Below, in pieces: positions 45,901-58,255 of a stretch of DNA of 64,000 nucleotides. The position numbers and the translations under genes were made by a program. Below the pieces are notes generated by a model. It did not search any database. It saw nothing but the letters and a program-made list of their open reading frames with translations, and was not told the DNA's origin. The first letter of the stretch is position 1. Every line of letters starts with the position of its first letter. The DNA lies in NCBI RefSeq assembly GCF_000003815.2, contig NC_049980.1, positions 5,503,346 to 5,567,345 of the forward strand. Direction: 5' to 3'. The DNA is from Branchiostoma floridae (lineage: Eukaryota > Chordata > Leptocardii > Amphioxiformes > Branchiostomatidae).

Positions 45901-48900
45901 TTGCGTGAAATGCAAATTCCTTCTCACGTACTGACAGGTAACAAATTTCAAGTTCAAAGCAATTGTCTGCTGGCTACGTCGGACGTGTTGAAACGCCAAG
46001 GCGCCAACAGAAATGTGGAGTACCCGGAAACGTCAATGGTAGTCAAGGTAACTTGCCGAGAGGAGACGGATAACTCCGTGAGTGAGGAGTGGATCATTTC
46101 GTCCTGCATGGGTACCGCGAAATCACTGGAGTTAGCCCTGTCTACAAGCGGAAAGAAGACCGGGCTAGTTCCATGCGGAGGCGTGGCAGCGTTGCTGAAG
46201 TCCAGTGATAGCAGCCACCCGAACGCCTCAAGCGGAGAGGCCTTCTGCTTCCTACCTCTGTCTATCCCAACGGGACTACCTGTCCATGTGAACGGCAGTT
46301 TTGCTGTCGCATCCAATCGCCGAGGGCTGTGGGAAGAGACGAGTACCGACAGCAACGACCTGAGGGTGGAGTGGAACAAGGCTCTGATGGGGGATGCTGT
46401 GTGTAGGGCGTACATCACAATGCTTCTAGACCTGAGAGACATGGCAAAGAAAGGACTACTAACTCCCTACCAGTACCACAGCTTTTGGCCTAATCCCTGT
46501 CACATTGCAGGCTCCACACACTACAGCGTCCTAGTGAAAGCCATCTACACTGCCTTGGCATCAAACGACAAACCACCAGATCTGTTTGAGTCCGAAGGAC
46601 AATGGCTGAGTTTTACATCGACAGTCTTTCTTGACTCCGGAATCACGTTTTCCTCAGAAGAGAAAGCTGCCGCCAGGTGCGCACTACAGCAGTGTCTGTC
46701 GTACTCCACTATCGTTGAGCTGCCCGAATGGGCCAGGCAAGGATTCGAGATAGCCGGCTGTGGCGAGCTTCTCTCTCAGCACACATACACCGAGGATCGA
46801 TTGTACTCCGAGCTGTTCTTTCCTCGGATACGTGACTTGTCTGACGAAATACGAGATCCTCTGATGCTCCGTATATTAGGCAGGGAAAGTGAAGACTATC
46901 ATGAACAAATCGCAACCACAGCCTGTATTCCCACCAGCCCAAGAGGACAGACATTATCTTGTCCCGGGGACCTCGTACACCCCAACGGAAAGGTCTCAAA
47001 GATGTTTCTACCTGAAGACAAGAAGTTTCCACATGGAACCACAGAAACTTACTTAAAACCTTCACGTCTGGTACTGTTGACAGAACTGGGCATGCGCAAA
47101 GATGACGTCCCGTGGGAATTCGTCATCGAACGGGCAAATTCAGTAGTTGGTTTGAACAAGGTCAATCAGGACGCATCTCAGAAGCGAATCATCGCCCTGC
47201 TAGACTTCATCGTTGAGAAGGTCAGGTCAGGTCAGTCCCATAGTCCCGTTGAGAAGACGAAAAGGGAAAGAAACAAAGAACAACTGGAGCAGGCAAGAAC
47301 ACAGTTCTTAACCATCCCTTTTTTACCAATCATGCAAAAGCCCAGTCAATGGCCCTTTGGATGGAAAGGGTCAGAGTATCCCGTTGACGCACTACTTTCT
47401 GCTCTCGAACTTCAGCCGAGTAAGAATTATGAGATTGTAGGCGTCTCCAGTCCAATCTTGTGCAGTGAAATCGTTACCGGGAATTGGAAACACAACAGTC
47501 ACTACACTGTACCAACCAGCCTTAGCAGGTTTCTGGGCTTAGAAGACAAATCACCTGACCTCTCTGAGACCTTGACAAACCTCATGGCTATTGTCGCCGT
47601 GGACATGAAGACTCTCTCGAAAGATGCTTTGGATTGCACGAGAACATCGTACCTTAAAACATGTCAGCACCTTCAGACGCTTTGCCGCGAGTCAAAAGAC
47701 AAAGAGGATGAGATTGCTACAAGCCTGATTAAGACACCGTTCATCATGAGCCAGGCGAAGGAGAAATTTCTCTTTCCATCGGAGGTGTCCTTTCACTTGA
47801 AATTCACTTGCGCTCCCTATCTGTACCAAGTCCCAGAGGAATTGGCAAAAGAACTTAGACCTCTCCTCTCGGCCTGCAAAGTCAAAAAGGGTTTTGAAGC
47901 ATGTGACTTCCTTCGAGCTCTGCATCGCCTGAAGGAAGATAAAGGAAACCGGAGACTGCGCTCCGATAAGGTCAACCTTGCGCTGGAACTGTTGAAAGCA
48001 GCTAGCGACATGGAGGGAGAAGACATCAGAAAACAGGAACTTTGGATACCGGACAAGAGTGGTGTGTTGCGCAGGCCTTCGGAGGTATGTTACAATGACT
48101 GTGCCTGGATCAAACAGACAAAGGACATGGTGTTTTGCCACAAGGACATGTCAAGAGGTTTAGCGGTGGACAAACTGGGAGTGAAGCCTGTACGACACAA
48201 GTCACTAGAGGCCTACTCAAACAACCTTGAACAACCTTATTTCGGCTCCAATTTCGGCCAGGTGGAAAAGTTGACGAACAGAATCAAGCGCCTCTTGGAT
48301 GCGTATCCCTTCGATAAGGAGATCCTTAAAGAACTGCTACAAAATGCCGACGACGCCGGAGCAACAAAAATCCACTTTGTGTTCGACAAGCGGCATTATG
48401 GCACCAAGCACATCTTTGACGATAGCTGGAAGGAACTGCAAGGACCAGCCCTGTGTGTTTACAACAACAGGCCTTTCACGGAAACCGACCTAGCCGGTAT
48501 TCAAAACCTCGGAGAAGGCAGCAAGGCACAGGATCCGGTCAAGACTGGAAAGTATGGAGTCGGCTTCAACGCAGTCTACCACCTGACAGACTGCCCTTCC
48601 TTCATGACAGGAGGGGACACATTGTGTGTTTTTGATCCGCAACTCCGCTTTGTCCCAGGTGCAACACAGAAGCACCCGGGACGCATGTTTCGTGACATTG
48701 ACGACTACTTGAGGCGGCAATACAAGGACGTGTTCAAATGCTATCTCCGTCACAAACGTGCGTTTTCGTCTCCGGAGAGCACCATGTTCCGATTCCCACT
48801 ACGGACCAAAGCAATGGCGAAAACATCTGATCTCAATGACAAGGAAATCACGGAAGATATGATCATGAGCCTCCTACACAGATTCAAAAGCGAAAGCTTT

Positions 48901-51900
48901 GAAGTACTCCTATTCCTGAACAGCGTGGAAAAGATCAAGATCTCCATCATAGAAGAAAACGGAACCTCACATGAATTCTATCGCGCCGAAGCACTCATAT
49001 CAAAAGAGGCAAAGCGAGAGCGACAAAAGTTTGCAAAATACGTGGCTGAATGCGCTGACAGTAAAGAGCCCCTTCACACATTGGCAACTCATCATGTCAC
49101 ATACAACATGGACCTCCGTGACAACGACCAGCACCAGGAGACCTGGATGGTTCACCAGAGAATCGGATTTGACGACAAAGATATCCCAAACAGCATTAAA
49201 GATGCTCATGCAGCAAATGAGTTGGGCCTACTTCCAAGAGGAGGGGCAGCTGTCTGTCACAAACAGTGTAAACAGCCATATAATACGAAAGCGTTTCAGG
49301 CATCAAGGAAGTATGAAGAGTGTTATCATATGGGACCCAAACGTGCATTTTGCTTTCTGCCGCTCCCTATAGAAACAAATCTCCCGGTCCATGTGAATGG
49401 TCATTTTGCCTTGGATCACGAGGCTAGGAGAAACCTGTGGAGGGATGAGAACGGTGGGATGAAATCCGACTGGAACAAGACATTGATCAAAGAAGTCATC
49501 GCTCCGGCATACGCTGCGGTGATAGATGCCAAAAGAAGAGAAGACTTTGACGTAGATAAGGAATCATCCTCTGCATCAAAAGCAGGGTTGGTCCAAAGAT
49601 CACTGGAGTCATATCACAGTCTCTTTCCGTCTGTCTCAAAGACGACGGATGGGTGGAGGGAACTTGCCGTGGCTGTCTATGAGCATATCGACAGGAAGCA
49701 TCTTCGCCTTTTGTCAGTAATGCGGGCGATCAACAATGATTCACAGCCTCGAAGTGGCAATCAGAGTACACGTAATAATGTCCAGCAGACATTGGAATGG
49801 CTGCCGCCAACAGGAGACGGGAAGGATGAAGCATTCTTCAACACAGTGAAGATCGACCACCCAACATCATTGGTGACCTCTCAAAAGTCGAAGAAAACGG
49901 TGTTGGTAGAGACACTCCTGGACCTGGGATTCAACCTTCTTGCATGTCCGCGAACAATATTTGACTCCTTCAGACAAGCTGGAATCAAAGTACAGGGGGC
50001 TCTGCCCGAGTCAGTGACCCGGTTTCTTCGAACTCACACTGCCGACGAACCGTTGTGTCGTATCGGAACTTCCCTCCCTGCCCCATTGAACACCACGACC
50101 TTCCAACAAGCAGAGAAACTACGATTCGTCCTTGAATATTGCTTGTCCGCACAGCAGCACGAGTTCGAACTACACGGCCTTCCTTTGCTTCTGACAGCTG
50201 ACAACATCCTACGAGCATTTGACATCTCATCTCCCGTATTTGCTACACACTATGCGAACCTCGTGCCAAGTGTGCCAGATCAGTTTCAACACAGCTCCTG
50301 CCTTTCAGAAGTACTGAGTAAAAAGACTGACGCCACAGTCCGATGTTTCGACGTCAAAGCTCTGTGCAGACTGATGCCACGCGTGATCGACAGATCTAAG
50401 TTCGGAAATGGTGAAATTGTGAAACTGTGCCTGTCTTCCACGGTTCCTTCAAAGGAGTGGATATGTTTACTTTGGAAATTCTTTGATCAGGAATTACCCC
50501 GACTTGCAATTGAAGATATCAGTACTTTGTTTGCAGACTGGGCTATTTTACCCGCCTTCACGCCTGCACAGTGCAGTGTTCCAATGTCGCTCCGCTCAAG
50601 AGCCGCTCCGGTGCAACCAGTGGACCGTTACCTAGTCCCACTGTGCAAGGCATACACTGTGGTAAACTTCAATGATCAAAATGCACAGCAAGGCACGGTG
50701 GCGAGAATTCTTCGCAAACTCCACTGCTTGGAGCTGGACACAAGTTGCCTTCGTGCATCCGGTGGCTTTGAACATTTGCCAACACGATTTGTCCCTCATC
50801 TCACAAACCACGCGGGGATCTTGAGAGTGTTGTACTTCATTCTAGTCGAGCAAGGAGGTACTACACCTTTGACCACTGAAGAGGCAACTGAACTGTTGAA
50901 GTATTTCGAACACGAAGCCGAGAGGTACGCACAGGAACCGGGGAATTTGCGCATGTTGCGGTCCTTACCATTGTACGAAACAATTCACAACAGGCTCATC
51001 AGTCTCAACACCACTAGCCAATGCCACGTGTTACCTGTGGGGATTCCGACGGCAGACATGGATAAGTGGATAACACGGTCAAATGCTGTCTTTTTGAAGA
51101 GAAACGACAGCCTTACAAAGCTGCACAAAGCCTTGGGGTGTTCAGGGATCACAGACGCTGTGGTGTACGAACGGTATATCTTCCCAAACATGGACCACCT
51201 GAGCGATGAGGCAGTGAAGATACACCTTGAGTACCTACGAAACATGCTAGCTCGGATGACTACGGTAGAGGAGCAGACACGGCAATCTTTGCTAGCGGGC
51301 CTAGGATATCTACCCATCATTCCATCGCAAAGAGGCAGAAGGCCTGTTCGAGACTTCTACGACCACACACATCCCGTGTTCCGTGAAATGGTCTCTTTGG
51401 AGAACTTCCTCCCAGAATACTATCGAATGGAATTTGGAGCATGGAGAAAGTTCTTCATCGATATTGGTCTCCACGACACAGTAACAAAGTCCCTGTTCCT
51501 CCAGTATGCAAGAGAAGTTGAACGAATGGCCAAGTCAGTCCGAAACCGAGATCAATCATCACGCAAATCAGACATTTTGATGAAGAACTTTCTCCATATG
51601 AAGGAGTTGGTCGAAGGAACATTTACAAAAGAAGTTTCAACTATTCAGTTCATCTCACCAGTCGCTGTACGACCTGCTCTGTCTACGCTTCACAGCCAAT
51701 ATGGTGTCTCTGGGGACGTCTTGCCTTTTGTGTGTTTTAAGGACTCTGTGCCCGAGGATAGACAAGAGCTTTGCTGGACCACGGCGAACATTTTACCCAA
51801 CGGAGCAAATCCAGACCATCCAGAGTCAAGGTACTATAAAAAGGATTCAAAGGAACTATGTCAACGGCTAGGCATTCAATTACAGCCATCTTCAGATACC

Positions 51901-54381
51901 GTTACTAGTCATGTCATGTGTCTTTGCCAATATTTGTCCCAGCAAAAGGCCATGGAAACTGAAGAGGGAGCAAACTCACCCTCAGCTTGCCAAACTCTTT
52001 GGAACTTGATGCCAAAAGTCTACGAATTCCTTTCGACATCGTGTGATGCTATCTCGGTAAAGGAGAAGCTAGGTCATGTGCCGTGTATCGTTGTAGAAGA
52101 GGGCAGAAGGCTTGTCCGTCCAGATCAGATTGCTATCGAACTCCATCAAGAATCCGAGATTCGACCTCACCTGTATGGCTTGCCCAAAAAGCTTGGCCCT
52201 TACCATGAGTTCTTTGCATCTTTTGGGACCCCCGAGAAACCAACCCCGTTGCAATATGCAAATGTGCTAGAACAATTCTATCTGTCATCCAACGGAGAGT
52301 CTTTGGTAGATCCAAATGAGAAGAATGGATCTTATTCGGCAGTTGCCGGACTTTTCCAGAGTTTGAAAGGTTCGTCGCAAATAACGTTGAGGAAAGAAAT
52401 GCCGTCACAGACAGAGGCTATTAAAGACGCGTTTCAGCAACTTGAAAACCTGTACCTCCCGAGTCGTCAGAATGAGCTGTGCAAAACAACTGATCTTGTT
52501 TTTGACGACACCCCACAGTTTTCCCATCGGATCAAAGACTTCAAGTACCCGTTTCTTTTGCATTTGGGTAACTGCCACCTGAGTGGGAATGAAGAAGAAT
52601 TTATCAATCTTCTACCTGCACACCTCAGTCCTAAGCGCTGTAGCGCCCTCGTGCAAGAAACACTCTGTGACGATTGTGAACAAATGGCTTGTGTCATGGG
52701 TGAGAGCTGTGTCCTGGAGACACGATACAACTGTTTGTTCAGGAGTTCTCAGTTTACCCATGCAGTCCATCGTCTCTTCAAGAACAGTCAGAATGTAAAT
52801 TGTGACGAGGCAACCCTGACGAAAGCTCTTGAGAAGACGGTATCTTCAATAAAGGTATGCTGCAAGCAAAAACTGGTGACTTGCCTTTCCTACAAGGAGA
52901 CAAAGGACGAGATCAAAGAGAGCAAGGACAACTCCCTTTGTTTCATAGAGGACTGTACATTGTATATTGCACACACAGAAACAACGTCCGAACATTACGA
53001 GGATTTCATTTTCAAGCTGGCACATGTCATAAACTATGCACTTGGACAGCCTCTTGTGGACCTTTCACCCCTCATGGTAGTCCTCAGTACCAACGTACCA
53101 TCTGATATCTCGGGGAAACTGGACAGGGCAGGAATACAGCGCCACTCTTCGGGAAACGATGAGGAGCAGCATCGTCATGACCTGGGCACTCCGATCCCAG
53201 AAATCTATCACTACCTCTTAAAGAGTAACCCTGCACACTTCTTCTCCCCTGACGAGTTCGTTGGTTTTGAGCTCTACGAGTCAGACGTAGAGGCAGACTC
53301 AGAGGAGTACACCATGTCATTTCTGTACGCAAGAGTCATCAAGGAAGCGTCAACGGATACGAATCTCAAGTTCGGACTGGGTAGGAAATATGTCATAGAT
53401 CTGGGGCAAACACAGCGAACAGTGAGTGCGGCAGATCTTTACAAGTTTTGCCGTCCCATTGTACCAGGTCCGCTCGTTCTGTATGAAGGAGAGACAGATG
53501 AGAAAGGGTCTTCGGCAGCCAAAACACCTCAGAGTCTTCAAGATGCAATGGAAGAGGTGAGCAACATCTTGGAAGAAGCATGGAAGCTGCCAGAAAAGGA
53601 GAGAAAGAAGGTTGTGCGGCGCCTCTACCTCCAATGGCACCCGGATAAGAATCCTGACAACGTAGAGATGTCCACTGAGGTTTGCAAGCACATTCAAGCC
53701 GAAATAAGCAGGCTTGAGAAGGGTCTTCCAAGAAAGTCTGCAGGACAAGGACACAGGTCTGGTAGCGGTGGCTTTGATTTCGGCGAAAGCACCTTCAGCA
53801 GCAGCTTCAACAGGTGGAACGCCCATGCCGGGTTCCATCGCCGCCAGAGGGAGCAGTTCTACGAACGCTACCAAGGCAGCGACTTCAGCGGCTGGCGCAC
53901 GAACTCCGGCCAGTGGGTACCACCCAAGTCCGACAGAAGCAGCTTCCCTAACCCACGGGAAGCGGCCCGCTGGCATCGCCAAGCAACAGCAGACCTACAA
54001 GCGGCCAAGGACAACCTACGCGGTCCTGGCACCTCTCATGAGTGGACATGTCTGATGTGCCACCAGGCAGTGGAGAAAGCTCTAAAAGCTGTGCAACTGG
54101 GCAAGTTCGGCAAGTACGAGATGATCCACCATATAGGAAGAATGGCGATGGGACTGATGGCCAGGTACGGGGATGAAATGGCCGGTATTGGTGATGCCGC
54201 AATGGAGCTGTCGTCCATCGGATCCTACCTTAGGTGTGATGACGTATACCTGCGAGCCCGCTACCCCAACCTTCACCCTGCCCCTAGAGTTCCCAACGAC
54301 GTTTTCACCCGGCAGCACGCAGAGAGTGCCATCCATCTGGCTCAGACTGTACTAGGCATGACACAAAGAGTACTAAAGTAA
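42914..54381 (+). CDS. Sacsin-like protein, giant terminal exon (modules 2 and 3, DnaJ, HEPN)
   Basis: Sacsin is a cytosolic giant co-chaperone linked to Hsp70 and to filament and mitochondrial upkeep. This 11,468 bp exon encodes 3,822 codons with no intron; with the four earlier exons the protein is about 4,440 residues, against 4,579 in human sacsin, whose gene also has one giant exon. Module 2 starts about 45094 (FDQCGQHEKV, ELIQNADDAGAT, GRFGVGFNSVYH). Module 3 starts about 48244 (FGQVEKL, ELLQNADDAGAT, GKYGVGFNAVYH). Each is followed by a FLPL..LPVHVNG segment. Near the end a DnaJ domain has an intact HPD at 53638-53646 (LQWHPDKNPDN). The final 125 residues form a HEPN domain (REAARWHRQATADLQAA, CHQAVEKALKA). 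Acceptor ctgacag joins in phase 1; the stop is TAA at 54379. Orthology to SACS versus a paralogue is not settled by eye. Confidence 0.95.
53545..53720 (+). other. DnaJ domain of the sacsin-like protein
   Basis: A predicted helix (MEEVSNILEEAWKLPEKER) precedes VVRRLYLQWHPDKNPDN and a third helix (STEVCKHIQAEISRLEKG). The HPD tripeptide needed to stimulate Hsp70 ATPase is present, so the domain should be functional. A Gly/Ser-rich linker with aromatic residues follows and leads to HEPN. Confidence 0.92.
53950..54330 (+). other. HEPN domain of the sacsin-like protein
   Basis: Helical region starting REAARWHRQATADLQAAKD, with the conserved CHQAVEKALKA helix and later IHHIGRM and YLRARYP. In human sacsin this domain dimerises and binds nucleotides. 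The RxxxxH motif of ribonuclease-type HEPN proteins is not evident, so an RNase role is unlikely. Confidence 0.88.
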
Positions 54382-54640
54382 CCGACACAGACAATGGACC
54401 AGATGTTCTGTTGACGAATCAAAACACTGAAATAGCTCGCACGTTTGATAGTTGAGACCTTTCTTTAGAGACATATCAGAAACAGTGTAAAATTTTCTAT
54501 CGAAAGGACGTGATAGACCAACTAGTGCAGCACATTGTTAGTACTGGTTTTCAAACCGTATATTGGTAGTCATACGGTTTAGCTTTCAACATTTTATTCA
54601 GTTTTATTATTTTTCTTTCTGTTAGATTCAAGATAAATCG
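54382..54640. other. 3' region of the sacsin-like gene
   Basis: Non-coding AT-rich DNA. A hairpin aaaccgtat...atacggttt lies at about 54555-54582. No AATAAA was seen before the Tc1 element; aataaa first occurs inside it near 55351. Confidence 0.5.
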
Positions 54641-55880
54641 TATACACTCGGCACAAAAAGTTTGGAATATCAACTTTGGTATATCATACTTCCGTTATTT
54701 ATGCATCAATTTCAATGTATTATATATCAATAGAAAGCTTGTGTGATTTTCTTTCCTATGGTATCAAAATTATCATGATTGTAAACACATGAAACGAGCA
54801 CAAGGCCTGCTTACATGAGTGGGTCACGAAAAAAAAGTGCCCAAATTCCCCTGCTTCTGTTCAACATTGTATCGTCCTGTTGATATTGGCGCGTGTGTCA
54901 CTGGTTCAATCAATCCTTTTTTCACCTCAAACTTGGTATACAAGATACATACAAGGTTTTAGCACGCTTAGAGTAGAGTATATCTGCCCTGGACAAATCA
55001 AAGCGCGGATGCAGCGAGGAGAACCGCACGCTGACACGACAAGAGTCGGCATTTGGTGGTGGAGGCAGCGTCATGGTGTGGGGCGGTTTAACCGCCATAG
55101 GAAAAACAAGACTCGTCATCATTCCAGGCAACTTCAATGTGGTGAGATATAGGGACACCATCCTCCATCCAGTAGCAATATCCTACCTCTTCAATATTGG
55201 ACCAAATGCCATTCTGCAATATTACAACACCAGTCCACACAGAGAAAGGACCTTTGGATGCTGGAGTACAGTCTTAGGGAATAGCCTTCCTACGGCTTAT
55301 TGCTAGCACTCGATTGATCACCTCTTGCCATGGTTCAGATTTTTTGCTTGAATAAAGAATAACAGTAGCTTTGATTGACATGTCCTGTTTATTCAACTTG
55401 CCTTCATTCACAAGTCAATACCGACGGAAGAAAATGAGCAGAATGGAGTGATTGACTTTACTCTTTAGAAGGGTAATTTTGGCACTTTATCTTTAGAACC
55501 CCCTGTACGTAAGCAGACCTGGTGCTCGTTCCATGAATTTTCACTCATAAAATACTCTACTCAGATATGACAAAAAGAAACTTGGATGTTCTGTATACCA
55601 AACGGTAGGTGAAAAAGGAATTGATTAAATCATTGTCACCCGCGGCCATAAAACGGGGGAACAAAAACGGGGGAATTTGGGCACTTTTTTTTCATGACCC
55701 ACTCACGTTAGCAGGCCTAGTGTATGTTCCATTAGTTAACAATGATAATGAGTTTCATACCATTGGAAAGAAAATCATGCAAGCTTTCTATTGATATATA
55801 ATATATTGAAATTGATGCAGAAACAACAGAAATATGATCAACCGAAGTTGATATTCCAAACTTTTTGTGCTGAGTGTATA
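54641..55880 (+). mobile_element. Tc1/mariner element with ~210 bp inverted arms, inactive
   Basis: The arms run 54641-54851 and 55670-55880. The outer 35 bp (cactcggcacaaaaagtttgg) are nearly identical, and the rest is alignable with substitutions and small indels. The ends read tatacact...gagtgtata, in keeping with TA target duplication. Long arms of 200 bp class are known in some Tc1-like (IR/DR) families. The inner sequence carries a decayed transposase. Insertion lies about 260 bp beyond the stop codon of the sacsin-like gene. Confidence 0.85.
55012..55304 (+). pseudogene. Tc1 transposase remnant
   Basis: One open stretch reads SVMVWGGLTAIGKT, then RYRDTILHPV and a QYYNTSPHRER segment. 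In active Tc1 transposases the last segment carries the second catalytic Asp (QxDNAPxH type); here that Asp is Tyr. The N-terminal DNA-binding part and the third acidic residue are missing or out of frame, so the copy cannot encode an active enzyme. Confidence 0.8.
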
Positions 55881-56059
55881 TTAAACGGTTTTTGTTTTTG
55901 TTTTTGTTAATAACAAAAAAAGCTATATCATATAAGGATGTTCTACATTTAGACGCATTTACAGATGTGTACACTTTTTATTAGCATGATTGGTACATTT
56001 TCTATCATCATATGTTATGACTTTAATATCGCTATGTGTTAGTAGATTAGTAGCAAATG
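55881..56059. other. Spacer between Tc1 element and transporter gene
   Basis: AT-rich sequence with a (GTTTTT)n tract; no gene features. Confidence 0.5.
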
Positions 56060-56127
56060 CTAAGTCAAGCTCACCGAATCACTAAAATCTTTTCTTAACT
56101 GGAAAAGATGTAAAGCAGCAGTCGATG
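56060..56127 (-). CDS. Possible C-terminal end of the SLC35-like transporter beyond the gap
   Basis: On the minus strand this side of the gap is open and reads TAALHLFQLRKDFSDSVSLT to a stop. It could be the cytosolic tail of the transporter if the gap hides only coding sequence. The link is inference; gap size is nominal. Confidence 0.3.
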
Positions 56128-56227
56128 NNNNNNNNNNNNNNNNNNNNNNNNNNNNNNNNNNNNNNNNNNNNNNNNNNNNNNNNNNNNNNNNNNNNNNNNN
56201 NNNNNNNNNNNNNNNNNNNNNNNNNNN
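56128..56227. other. Assembly gap, 100 N
   Basis: Exactly 100 N, placed at the end of the transporter ORF. Confidence 0.99.
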
Positions 56228-56235
56228 ATGCACCA

Positions 56236-57156
56236 TTATTGTTCCGAGTAAACTAGAGATAAACCTGCCCATTTAAGCACATTTGGTACTTTTGACAAGA
56301 TAAGATAGTCCAGTACGATGGTGAACGGTACCACAAGTGTGCTCAGTGCAACAGCAATGGCTGCCGTTTCAATTGAAAGTACTGTCACAGTAAGCAGCAT
56401 GGATATAGCTTGGGACAAGCCCAGTCCGGCAACGTATCCAGCTGTCTCTGTTGACATTACCCATAAGGGAGTCTCGAATGAGTAGGTTAGTACGAGCTGA
56501 GCTACAGTTCCTAGCAACGTTACATACAACATCATCGTAATACCTGACATGTCCTTCATGATGGCGCGTGCTATGACCATTTCTGGTGCCTTGGCAAAGG
56601 CAGCAGCCAGCGGTAGGAGAATGGACAAGACGACGGCGTGTGTTGAGTCCATTGCCAGTTTTGCCATCCCGAAACTGACCAGAGCTACCCCGGTAACGCT
56701 GATGAGAATCCCACAACAAGGAATGAGCCCGACTTTTTCCTTCAAAAATATAAACCCCATACAGGCTGTAAAGAGTGGCATTGCTCCTTGGATGATGCCA
56801 TACGCGATGCCGGGTGCAGCATAGGTGAAGGACAAGAACATCAGAGTGGTAGCAACATTGTTGACGAAAGGTTCAAGAAACAAAATGAAATTCTGCCATC
56901 TGTTTTCGCCTATCAGTTTGGGGCGAAAGATCGGATAGCAAACTAGAAGTATGAGAAGTTGGGCCAGTCTTAAGAAAAATAGTAGTTGAAATCCCGGGAC
57001 TCCATTCTTACTACCGAGGGCAGTGAATTCTGCTGCTAGGGCGTTGAAAACTGCTGCTCCCAAAGAAAGCAATGGTCCTCGTGCCGCTTTTAGAGACGTC
57101 TTCTTGTCTTCACTTGCATCTTCGTCGAGATCATCCTTCTTCGGAGACAGCACCAT
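56236..57156 (-). CDS. SLC35G/EamA-type drug/metabolite transporter, 3' end disrupted
   Basis: The protein has 306 residues with nine complete hydrophobic helices and the start of a tenth, laid out as two five-helix EamA repeats (about 27-163 and 171-301). It opens with a hydrophilic acidic cytosolic N terminus (KKDDLDEDASEDKK). Features include GAAVFNALAAEF in helix 1 and the FIFLKEKV motif at the end of helix 4 (EamA type). SLC35G proteins are membrane transporters of uncertain substrate. The start is the ATG at 57154; a splice acceptor (tttacag) at 57190 just upstream shows an upstream 5'-UTR exon. After KWAGLSLV the frame hits VYSEQ-stop, while the next frame reads SSLLGTIMVH into the gap, which would complete helix 10. 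A one-base error or frameshift near 56245 is likely. Confidence 0.85.
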   Translation of the reverse strand: MVLSPKKDDLDEDASEDKKTSLKAARGPLLSLGAAVFNALAAEFTALGSKNGVPGFQLLFFLRLAQLLILLVCYPIFRPKLIGENRWQNFILFLEPFVNNVATTLMFLSFTYAAPGIAYGIIQGAMPLFTACMGFIFLKEKVGLIPCCGILISVTGVALVSFGMAKLAMDSTHAVVLSILLPLAAAFAKAPEMVIARAIMKDMSGITMMLYVTLLGTVAQLVLTYSFETPLWVMSTETAGYVAGLGLSQAISMLLTVTVLSIETAAIAVALSTLVVPFTIVLDYLILSKVPNVLKWAGLSLVYSEQ

Positions 57157-57375
57157 CTTCTGTGACGACTAAGATGCAAAAGTGATCCTCTGTAAAAAAA
57201 TTCGAAGACATAAGCCATTACGAGAGGAATAATGTACGCACTGAAAATATTCAACATGATTACTGCTTTGACCGTAACCCTGTCTTTGGGGGATATTTCA
57301 TTTATCTTTTTACTTCATGTCAAAAAGAGACTTGGTGCCCTTGGTGGCTGCCCTTAAATTGATGCAGAATATTGG

Positions 57376-58255
57376 TTAGGCCATGTTGATTTGACTATAT
57401 GGATGACATCCGCGCTCGCACCAATTTTCGGCCATTTCCAAAAAAAAAAAAAGTTTTCGATCACACCATAAATTGTGCAAAGCAGCTGTAAAATGAGCAC
57501 AAATATTCCGTAGATTGAAAAAAAGTATAAAAAAAAAAGATACCTAATGCCATAGAATGGCAAAATAAATCTAAAGTCAAAGAATAAGATGTGAAATTAC
57601 AGAAAGAAAAAAATCTATTGTTGGTATGGGGAGGTATCAGTACAGAAAATTCAGGTCCAAAGGAATATTTCCAGGTCCGGACCTGAACCTGTGGAAACTG
57701 TGTCTGTGGAAACTTGAGAACTGGCAATACTCAAAATAATGGTAACTGGTCAATTTTGCTACAAAGGAATCTGTTTGGTGGATTATTGGACTCCCACTGG
57801 GATTTTAGAATCCCATCTCCATGTAATAAAGGCTAACTGTCTCTATACCTTTGACTGTAGAAACTTGGTACAATTGACTATAAACTCTACTTGACTTCGC
57901 TCTTGTTGTCTTCTTGGCCCCCGGTAAGACCCCAAATGCCTGCCGACATAGTGTGTCCATTTTGTAATTGGCGAAACCTTTTCCTCTGATTTTTTTTTCA
58001 GGTCTGTTTTTTTTTCGGATTGGTCCAAGAAGAAAAAAAATGTTTTGCACCCGTATGATGTACTGGTCCCTACACCTAACTGATGGTATACCATACTATG
58101 TGTGTTTAGTTCTATGTTCAACCTTCCTGGCCACTTTGATTTCATACTGAAGGCAACTTTTTTTTTGGCCAAACTTTTTTTTTATTCGCTCGCTCGCATC
58201 AGTTTTGGAGTTCCCAGAGGATGTCATCCATATAATCAAATCAACATGGCCTTAT
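57376..58255. mobile_element. ~880 bp element with inverted ends (ggccatgttgatttg family)
   Basis: The left end aggccatgttgatttgacta and the complement of the right end (aggccatgttgatttgatta) continue inverted through tatggatgacatcc, giving about 37 bp arms. Poly-A/T tracts lie just inside both arms. Scraps of the same ends occur near 33.7 and 34.4 kb. Internal ORFs have no recognisable domain. Confidence 0.65.

Noticed and set aside
43293-54336. Many minus-strand ORFs of 60-210 codons within the giant exon
   Set aside because: All are antisense or out-of-frame shadows of the 3,800-codon sacsin-like frame; none shows its own domain.
54555-54582. Hairpin aaaccgtat...atacggttt as a transcription terminator
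   Set aside because: Hairpin terminators are a bacterial signal; in this eukaryotic context it is more likely a chance or repeat-derived palindrome.
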